From: Heloderma charlesbogerti
Lineage: Eukaryota; Chordata; Lepidosauria; Squamata; Helodermatidae
Assembly (NCBI GenBank): GCA_026122225.1
Contig: JANEZZ010001470.1
Location: forward strand, 62,001 to 126,000
Reading direction: 5' to 3'
DNA: 64,000 nucleotides
Shown: in pieces, positions 56,281-64,000 of the stretch
Layout of the letters: every line of letters begins with the position of its first letter
Numbering within the stretch: the stretch's first letter is position 1
Made by a program: the position numbers and the translations under genes
Notes under the pieces: generated by a model
Databases searched by the model: none
Told to the model about the DNA's origin: nothing
What the model saw: the letters and a program-made list of their open reading frames with translations, nothing else

Positions 56281-57973
56281 GCGAAAGTGCTAATTTCCAG
56301 AATAGGACAGGTCAGCAGAATGTGCAGAAGGAAACTCCACTGACCCGTCCTGATCTGGAAGCAAGCCTTCCCCTCGTTTCTGGGGTTGCTTTTTGGACTT
56401 TAGCTTTTTGTTGTGCAAGTGGTGGGTCCTACTTGTGCCACAGATGGAGCAGGAGCGCAGCAGCAATATTGGTTACTGCCCATTGTCATGATGCGGCATC
56501 GTTCCAAAGAGGATTCTGGGAGGAAATGGTGTCCAGCAGATTCACCAGAGCACCCCTGCCTCTTGGAACAGTACCAGGGCATGAAATAATATTGCCTGGA
56601 GGAACAAGGGGGGCAGGGATTGTGGCTGCTGGGAGGAGCAGCACAACCGTTGCTACGAAACAAATGGTGGCAAAAAGGGTGAATCAGGTTCATGGAAGAA
56701 CTTTCAGTGAACCTTAATATATAGGTAGATTGGAAGTTCTTTTATGCTAGTGTGAATTCAGGCATGAGACTGTTGACATGTACACACAGCGATGGAAATC
56801 TGCACATAACACTGTCCTGTAATGTAAGTGAGATGCAGGCAAAGCACCCAGACTTGAGAATATGTAAAGGATACTGCTTGGGGCTGGCTGGAGATAAATA
56901 CTGGACTGATCTATTCCTGCAGTTCTGGTAGTGGGTCCCATAGGACAGAGCTGCTTTCCACACTGTGATTATTTCACTCAAGTATTCTTTTGTGAAGTAG
57001 AATGACACTGAAACCAGTCGAAAGGAACATGCTTGGGGATGGGGGGAGGAATCGGAGAAAGTGCTGAGATAACTCAGGCACTGTTCAGTGGGGTAATAGT
57101 AGCACTTTCATTTTCAGTCCTGCTTTCCCAGAAACTCACTGTCTGCATGTTCACAATCCAGCTGACATGTTACTGGAAATCTCTCAGGTGCTGATGATGT
57201 GCGGAATGACTTCAAATGGCTCAGCTAAAAAAAATCCTCCTTGGCCATCTGCCTCACCAAACCAAACACAATTTTGTCTTTCAAGCTAATCCCCTGTGAA
57301 AAGGAAATAGAAATATGTATGTCTGTGTTCATTTTTCACTTTTAAACTGTTTTGAAAATGGGAGTGGCCCTTGAGTTAAGGTGAACTGGAAAAAAAGGTT
57401 CTGCCGTTATAAGCCTCGGTAGGCTTCTGCTTATAAAAATGACAGTGTTGAGCTAATAACTTGAAACTTGGCATCCATGATCTATCAGGTAAGATCTACA
57501 ATTGAACAAAATATCAAACGAATTCAATACAAATTGCCATAGCTACTGCAAGTTAAAAAGTGCGGGAAATTGACACAGTTGTCCTTTTTACTGCTAGCTG
57601 CGTCTTGTCGTAGCATATATTTCTTTAAAATTTTGGTGAAAACTACTGATGTATGTTATTCAGGATTCTTGAGGAGGTGTGGCTTCAGAAGTTATTAAGG
57701 CTTTTCTGCTCCATGAAAGCCTATGTCAGCAACTGCTGGCAAGGTTAGGTCGGGCATGCGCAGTTTCACTCTGAAGCTAGAATGCTGCCAGTACTCCAGT
57801 ATTTTCAGAAGAATTCTATTGCAGAGGGCTTATGTCTGCAAGGCCTGTTCCTTTAGTTATGGAATGTGACCTCACAAGGTGAGCCTGCATCTTACTAAAC
57901 AAATTGGACCCAAACCTGGGAGAGTGGAAGTCTTTAATCTCTTGCCTCCATCCCCTGTGTCCCAATCTGGATA

Positions 57974-57999
57974 AGCCCACCCCACCCCACCCCACCCCC
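57974..57999. repeat. (CCCCA)n short repeat
   Basis: Five CCCCA-type units. Confidence 0.85.
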
Positions 58000-58626
58000 A
58001 TGCCTCCAATGTGCATTGCCAAAAAGGTATCCAGTTGTAATGTAAATTGCAGGCATAGAGCAAAGGGTTAAAGACCCCTACCGACCATTCTAGGGCCCTA
58101 GAGGTTAAAAACCTCTAGAGTCTTAATTTTTGACAAGCAAGTTTGCATAGATGAATCTGCTAAACCTCTTTGTTAGGTACCACCCAAACCAAGCTGTCAT
58201 GTAACTTCCATTTAAAGGGGGAAATAGTTCTGCATAATTTAAACGCAGATAGCTTTTAAAGGTGTCAGACTATATAACACTTTAGAAGGGCTAATGCACC
58301 AAGGCAAAGAGAATGTCAGATTGAATCACTTGAAATAGAGGGTCATCATCTGACTGTTAGATGTGACAAATTGCTATCATAGCTTAACAGTGGCAAACTC
58401 TAAAGGCCTTTGGGGGAAAAACTACAAGGAGAAGTCTCAAAGCCTTTGCTGACATAATGTGCTTTAGAAGAATGCTTTTCAAATTGTAGATGTGAAAACC
58501 ATTGAGTATTGCCCATCCTTCCAGATTTTTCAAGAAAGAGTAGTGGGTAGGAAATGGCAGGAATGTAGTTGTGGATATTTTTTCCTAGGTGGGAAAATCC
58601 ACGTGGATTAATATTTCCAGTATAGT

Positions 58627-58748
58627 GTTTGGATCCAAATTTACTTACACTTAAGTCCCTTTAAAATCAGTAGGACAGGTAAATAGTGACTTAGTTCCAA
58701 TTGAAATCAATGGGATTTATGAGCAAATAACTTTGTCTGGATCCAAAT
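58627..58748. mobile_element. Short MITE, TTTGGATCCAAA ends
   Basis: GTTTGGATCCAAATTTACTT and ACTTTGTCTGGATCCAAAT are inverted. The inside has ACTTAAGTCCC and GAAATCAATGGGA, as in other reptile MITEs with near-palindromic AAGTCCCATT words. Confidence 0.6.
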
Positions 58749-59372
58749 AAATATATATATTTATTTTTATATATCAGAGGAATCAGTATTTTCCTTGAAA
58801 GAAGGTATTGTAAAAGTCTAGCCGTAGCCTGTCTAGTATTTCATAGGACTGACTTGGCACTGCAAAATCATAAATATGTAAATATTGATGTAAAACAAAA
58901 CTAAAGTTGGATAGTGTTTTACCAGTAAAAGTAGAGGGCCACATTGTAAAGTTTCTTGAATTTTATGGTCAGCTGTGTAACAGACTTGAAGGCTGTTTCA
59001 ACTATTTGGTCTGCAAATTTCATCCACTTCTGTCTTCTGAGATAACATGTTATAGCAAAATTTTGATTTCCTATCCCATGCCTATGGGAGGCATGAAACC
59101 TTGGATTTCTGAATGTCAACCCAGGTTTGGTACCTGAGCTGAAGCAGACAGCCTCTGAATCAGTAGAATCGGGCCATTTTCTAAAGTGCCAAATGGGGGT
59201 TGAGGTCAGTCTTGTAGTTGGTGCATACGTCTAGTTTATACACCTCACTGTCTTAAGAGATTTCTTATTAAACCATCTTCAAAAGAGACATGACAGAGTG
59301 AGGTTTGGGGGCTGGCAGGGAGGGCTTTTTGAAACAGCCAGGGCTGGTGAGAATGGATAGGGGGAAGCTGAG

Positions 59373-59416
59373 AATTCTTCTCTGGCTCAGTTTTTAATCT
59401 AAGCCAGAGAAGAATT
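59373..59416. repeat. Perfect 15-bp hairpin
   Basis: AATTCTTCTCTGGCT (59373-59387) and AGCCAGAGAAGAATT (59402-59416) are exact reverse complements with a 14-base loop. It may be the centre of an old MITE; no outer ends were found. Confidence 0.8.
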
Positions 59417-60722
59417 TGGGGGCTTGTAAAGCTCGTGTCTCCATCAAACCATGCCTTTCAGAGCCCCCAAAGTTCACTTCCAAGGCTGAACTGGGAGAAT
59501 TTCACTGACATCCCTATTCTCAAGGCCCAGATCAGTCTTAATGGCTATATGGGGTTTGCTTGTTCACAAGCGGACAATGACAGACTCCTAGGCACCTGCA
59601 AGGGCAGTAGAGAGTCAGGTGCTTACAAAGAAAATAGCTTAAGGTGACTCTGCAGACAAGACAAGCCACACAGTGCAAGAGAAGAAAAAAAAGTAAAAAA
59701 AAAAAAAGTGTCACCACCAGTTTCATTTCTGAGAAGCACCTTCCTGGTCACAAGGTGAGTGTTGGTCAGCACGTTATTTGAACAAGCAGTCCCAGGTTAT
59801 CCCAGGCCTGTTCTGACTCATGCACAGGAGCAATATAATATGCCTGTGCCAATGGGGAGAAGATGGAGAACATCAGGTAAATCTTTTATCGTAGAGTTCT
59901 CCTTTTTATTATGATGTGTGTACATAACGGAGTTTGGATGAGGAGTTATGGAAATCTCTCCCCTAAGATTTCCATAGAGGAACAGAATGAGACGCATCTG
60001 CCTGAAATACAAATGGTGGAATTCTAGTTGCTACCACAACAGTATTGTTAGTGGTGTCCGTGGCATTCCCCGGCCCTCCTGGACCCTGTACATCACAAAA
60101 AGCTCTGCCCTCTTATTGCATATGAGTGGTATACAGTAATTTAGAATTCATCCTAGACTTGTCCAGTCTTATTTTTGTTCAAATTAATATCCTGTTAATG
60201 CACTTTTGGTTCTGTGTACAAAACATGATTTGGGGGAAATGCAATTTTAACATTCTCAATGTACATATACAGTGAAAAGGATGCCAAGAAACTGCCACTG
60301 TTTGCTAAATTTTCAACGATTTCTAGTGAAAGATGTTCCTAAACATTATGCTGCCATTTGGCTTCTTGCTTAAACTCTTTTTATCCCTGTGAAATCTCTT
60401 GTTTCCAGAACATAAGACTACTTGGGGGGAAATTCACGATCAGCTATTTTCCTTCTATCTCATTGTCTAGATTATAATTAGTTTCCCATAATTGCTTCTA
60501 TAACTGAATGTGCACTTTGGAAATGGCACACATTCTTGTCATCATTCAGGAAAAAATTCAACACAGAAATGTGAGCTTCCATGGAGGATACCTCTCATTA
60601 CATATGGGCATGTTTTCATTATTGTTTTTCCCAGATTGTGAAGTGGTTTTTAATAATATATTGATCTGTGTGCTCTGCCCAACACTGTTTGATGCAAATA
60701 CAGTGCAATAGGACAACTCCTA

Positions 60723-60806
60723 GGGTTGTATCCAATGTTAGTCTAACTTAAGTCCCATTCATTTCAGTGGATTTTCTCTAAGAAGGACTAATATTGGATG
60801 CAACCC
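60723..60806. mobile_element. Short Harbinger-like MITE (84 bp)
   Basis: GGGTTGTATCCAATGTTAGT and ACTAATATTGGATGCAACCC are inverted. CTA lies on both sides (60720-60722, 60807-60809), a 3-bp duplication. The middle is TTAAGTCCCATTCATTTCAG. Confidence 0.82.
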
Positions 60807-60974
60807 CTATTTAGCTTTCTTTTAAATCATCTTTGTTGGACTAGTATGTTGCATAAATTCTGTTATGGCAGAGTCCTCATCTCTGCCATTAACAGAATTC
60901 TTGGTGCCAATTGTAACTCTATGAATATTATCTGAAAACCAGGGCTTTTCATCTGGTACCAGCAGTATGATTAA

Positions 60975-61600
60975 AGATATTTATGCATTTATTTTCATTT
61001 AACTATTTCTATAGTGCTTTTCAGCAGAGCTTCCGAGGCAGTGGACAAAAACAAGATAAAATACAAGTAAAACATAACCAACCTATTAAAAAGTTCACTA
61101 ATATACCAAAATACATGTAAAAGCCAGGGAAAATATAAATATATTTGCCTGGTGCTGAAATGATAACAATGTTGGTGTCAAGCAAGTTTCCAAACAGATT
61201 TCAGAGGTATCCCTATGTGCAACACATTGCAGTGGTAATTCCTAGATGTTACGAGAGCATGGATAACTATGGTCAGGCTATCTCTGTCTGGGAGAGGTTG
61301 TACCTGGTGCATCAGCCTCAGCTTATGAAAGGCATTCCTTGTTAGAGATGCTATGTGGGCCTCCAGTGACAAAGACTGATCTAGGAGTGCTCCCAACACT
61401 ATGAACTTTTAGGGGAGTGCAAACCCATCCAGAACAGGTTCAACATGTCTGAATAGATAAGAATCACCTACTCACAAACCTCCATCTTGTTAAGATTGAG
61501 TTTCTATTTATTGGCCCTCATCCAGATAGAAGAGCTCTCCTTGACTTTCTACATTTTAGAAATGGCTACCCCATTTTTCAGGTTGAAAACTCTGCAAGTG
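60975..61600 (-). mobile_element. L2-like LINE fragment, 3' UTR and ORF2 C-terminus
   Basis: Antisense frames contain LGALLDQSLSLEAHIASLTR, NAFHKLRLMHQVQPLPD and VIHALVTSRNYH, the L2 segment that follows the reverse transcriptase. The plus strand begins with TTTATGCATTTATTTTCATT and TATAGTGCTTTTCAGCAGAG, its 3' tail. Frameshifted and old. Confidence 0.72.
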
Positions 61601-62163
61601 GCTTTATATTTACAAGATGCTTGTAAATGATCACAAAAAAGGGCCGATTTACTGAAAGTTTCTACTGACTTGTAAGGTTGTCACATACATGCTAATAGTT
61701 TTGTACACATGCATATTATCATATTGCCCCCTGAAGTTTGTTATCGCATGCATAACTGCATTGAGCACTCCCAATAGCAATCAAGCAGAGTTTCATTAAA
61801 ATTAAGGGTTTAATATCAAATGATTTCTGCACCTGCACTTACAAAACAGCTGGCTTTGGGCTGTTAAATGCTGGTTGCTTGTTCACAGAATCTCATTAAC
61901 ATCACAAGCTGGAGAAGAACTTTTGAGGAAATGCTTCTTGATTTATAATACAGCTGCATATTAAGACCTAAATAAACTCATATAATTATGAACTTTGGCA
62001 CCATCACTAATTAGGATCATAGTGTCACTTTACAATTAGAGGCAGATTTGTGGTCTTCTGATATGTACATTGAACACTTTGTATAATAAACCAAAGGTGA
62101 AAACTTCATCGAAATGAAATGTTATACAATCAGCGTAACTTCTCCGCTTAATTCTTTTGCCAG

Positions 62164-62365
62164 TGGACCTGTTGGACTTAAATACAACAAATGAAGCTTT
62201 CAAACAGCACAAATTGAACCAAAATGACCAGCTTCTCAGTGTTCAGGATGTGGTCAGCTGTCTCACTACAGTTTACAGTGGAATGGAAGAGAAGCACAAG
62301 GATCTGGTGAACATTCCACTTTGTGTAGACATGTGTCTCAACTGGCTGCTGAATGTTTACGATAC
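62164..62365 (+). CDS. UTRN: Utrophin exon, EF-hand 1 region (202 bp)
   Basis: This reads (L)[20 protein letters not shown], then [40 protein letters not shown] and LLNVYD, with AC left for the next exon (phase 2). It corresponds to the first degenerate EF-hand and the strongly conserved [17 protein letters not shown] helix of the dystroglycan-binding module. Acceptor ATTCTTTTGCCAG, donor AC|GTAAGT. Length equal to dystrophin exon 65. Next in the gene should come the GRTGK(I/M)R exon, which lies beyond the window. Confidence 0.97.
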
Positions 62366-64000
62366 GTAAGTATGAGATATCAAACAGTAAAAACACATTG
62401 TTCATGATCCAGCATTGCTAAGCCTGTGAGCACAGAACAGTGATTTTATTCAGCCATATAAGAAGCCCATCCACTCATAGATCTTCCCTTCCCATTGCCA
62501 ACAACAAGAACCCAATGTGTGCAATAAACTCTGGACTGTGGCTGTATGTGGGGCGGAAAACTGAAGAACCACAGTGCTAAAGGGGCGCTGCAGTGCTAAG
62601 GGGGCACTGCAGTGCTAAAGTTGCTAAGAAAGTGGGAGCCATATTCCAACAGTGCTGCCTGTCCCAATAGTATGTGTGGTACTGGAAGGCCAGGCAATCC
62701 CAAAACATATACTATGGTCTGCATAAGGAATATATGCTGTACCTGGACTTGGGAAGACTCAGAACAAGCATTGTACATACATAGTGCTGTGGGGAAAATG
62801 GGGCAGAATATTCATTGCGATTTCAGTGTAGTTGTGGAATTCAACAAGTTCTCAATATTATGTTATACATATAGCCCCCTCGCATTGTCTGAGATCCCAA
62901 TTGTAAATGCCTTCATAAAAATCTAGCAACATCAGTGTAAGCTATGGGTAGTTTAATCATCACAGGAACAGTACATTGACACGTACGTGACTTAGAGTGC
63001 ATCTACTGCTGTAACAACTTGTAAAGTCATGATTACTTTGCATATGTTCTACCTCTGAGGAATTGAGGTCCAAACTGCAAAAGTGTCAAATGCTAATGAT
63101 CGTGTAGTTACTTGAAATTATTGGTCTCCTGTTGCGCCTATTTGGAAGTGTTGACAATAATCCTGTATGAAACCAGACCATTCATTGCTATCCAGTGTGT
63201 AAAGGCCGATGACATTTTTTTATATGGCCATTTGGAGGAATTATAATTCACTAAAGAAAAGTAGACAGGAAGAATGAAAGCAATGAACAATTTTTGAAAG
63301 GTGCTTCTTCTGTACCTACCTAATTGTATTGTACACTTCTTATTTGCTAGGGCTACCGTTGTTGGGTAGAGGCATTTAAGTCAGTGATCTCTGAAATTAT
63401 GAATTCAGAGGTAGTGTGCTGAGGTAAGTACTCCATCATAGAAATATAGGAAGAGTTCAAGTGTTGCTTTCAAGTGGAAAGACTTGGATTTTTAGAGCAG
63501 GAGAGTGTTCAGGTTAAAAAGAAAAGTATTTTCATAATAGTTTTTTTTTTCTTTTGCATGCCATCCATTCAATGATTTGAATGAAAGCCAAGCATACTGT
63601 TATTTATTCTGAACATCTAATGTGTAAGAAAAAAAACTTTTCTAGTTTAATTCTGCTTTGTTATACATTTTAAGGATTATTATTATAATTATGCAATCTC
63701 CAGGTAGGGCTGGAAAAGACTCATGTCTGAGACCCAGTCAGAAAGTCTTCTTATTTAAAACTAAAAGAAAAAAAAATAGTGTGAAAGAATAGGAGGGGTA
63801 AACAGAGGAGAACATAATCATGTGGATTGATAGCAAAGCCCATCTTGTCAATGCTGTCAAGTACTAATTTCCATGCTGACATTAGCCCTAGGGAGGCGTT
63901 CAGCCTGTACAGGTGAGGGCTAAAAGTGTGTGGGTGACATGGGCGCACACGCAAGCCCCACCCCCATCTTCCCTGCCCCTCAGCCTTCAAGCTTCCCATG
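62366..64000 (+). other. UTRN: UTRN intron, 5' part
   Basis: It begins GTAAGT after the EF-hand exon and runs to the window end. A 19-bp minisatellite lies at 62572-62620. No further exon is present: I looked for GRTGK-type coding after each acceptor-like AG and found none. Confidence 0.8.
62572..62620. repeat. 19-bp minisatellite, 2.6 copies
   Basis: CAGTGCTAAAGGGGCGCTG at 62572-62590, CAGTGCTAAGGGGGCACTG at 62591-62609, then CAGTGCTAAAG. Each unit is itself partly palindromic (CAGTGC and GCACTG). Confidence 0.88.

Larger units (their letters stand above)
53224..62163 (+). other. UTRN: UTRN intron, 8.9 kb
   Basis: It contains hAT MITEs (53757-54091, 55529-56280 with an L2 inside), a Harbinger MITE (54375-54768) and L2 tails (55040-55220, 60975-61600). 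It also has short MITEs (58627-58748, 60723-60806), a CCCCA run near 57975 and a perfect hairpin near 59373. 56290-57960, 59420-60720 and 61600-62150 hold nothing I can name. Confidence 0.85.
1..64000 (+). other. UTRN: Utrophin gene, internal 3'-half segment (8 exons, 9 introns or parts)
   Basis: Eight exons with GT/AG boundaries join in one open frame of 1025 bp. Utrophin is the autosomal paralogue of dystrophin: a large cytoskeletal linker joining F-actin (N-terminal CH domains) through a spectrin-repeat rod to beta-dystroglycan and the dystrophin complex (WW, EF-hand and ZZ domains). The segment here covers the distal rod, hinge, WW and first EF-hand region. Utrophin rather than dystrophin is supported by residues such as [25 protein letters not shown] and [12 protein letters not shown]. 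Promoter, start codon, ZZ domain and stop codon all lie outside the window. No exon of the series is missing, since every junction keeps phase. Confidence 0.96.

Noticed and set aside
1..64000. Dystrophin (DMD) instead of utrophin
   Set aside because: Exon sizes agree with both, but residues at many paralogue-specific places are those of utrophin ([34 protein letters not shown]).
1..64000. Ruminant origin because of BovB
   Set aside because: L2 with an almost open frame, reptile MITEs and diverged utrophin residues do not fit a ruminant.

Overview
This window is the inside of one vertebrate gene. Eight coding exons on the + strand, at 7598-7727, 18195-18463, 23351-23497, 26531-26609, 28915-28975, 51969-52030, 53149-53223 and 62164-62365, read in consistent phase as the C-terminal part of utrophin (UTRN). 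They cover the last spectrin-like repeats, the hinge, the WW domain and the start of the EF-hand region. Exon lengths from the second onward (269, 147, 79, 61, 62, 75, 202) equal those I recall for dystrophin exons 59-65. The residues themselves (for example [25 protein letters not shown]) are utrophin-like, not dystrophin-like. Everything else is intron: about 7.6 kb upstream, seven complete introns (10.5, 4.9, 3.0, 2.3, 23.0, 1.1 and 8.9 kb) and 1.6 kb downstream.

The repeats point to a lepidosaur reptile, probably a lizard. There are several RTE-BovB LINEs, L2/CR1-like LINEs with (AAT)n or ATAAAT tails, MIR-like SINEs with an L2-type tail, an L1 remnant, and many PIF/Harbinger-like and hAT-like MITEs. 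Birds, crocodiles and turtles are not known for BovB; eutherians lack young L2. I cannot name the species.

Layout: 1-7.6 kb holds a 145-bp tandem duplication, a BovB split by a 3.1-kb L2, and two adjacent Harbinger MITEs. The 10.5-kb intron holds a young antisense BovB with a 765-codon open frame and an 11-bp target-site duplication (TSD), plus an L2 tail with a 36-bp TSD. The 4.9-kb intron holds a BovB (12-bp TSD) split by a 538-bp solo LTR (5-bp TSD). The 23-kb intron divides the WW domain between its two tryptophans. It carries the most striking object of the window: a 915-bp hAT-type element at 40709-41623, with an 8-bp TSD, built as a palindrome of palindromes. The last introns hold a second Harbinger/hAT set, including a MITE split by an L2 insertion.

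There is no operon, prokaryotic gene, CRISPR array or second host gene. The novelty lies in nested and unusually structured transposons. Family names are from memory and pattern; no database was searched.
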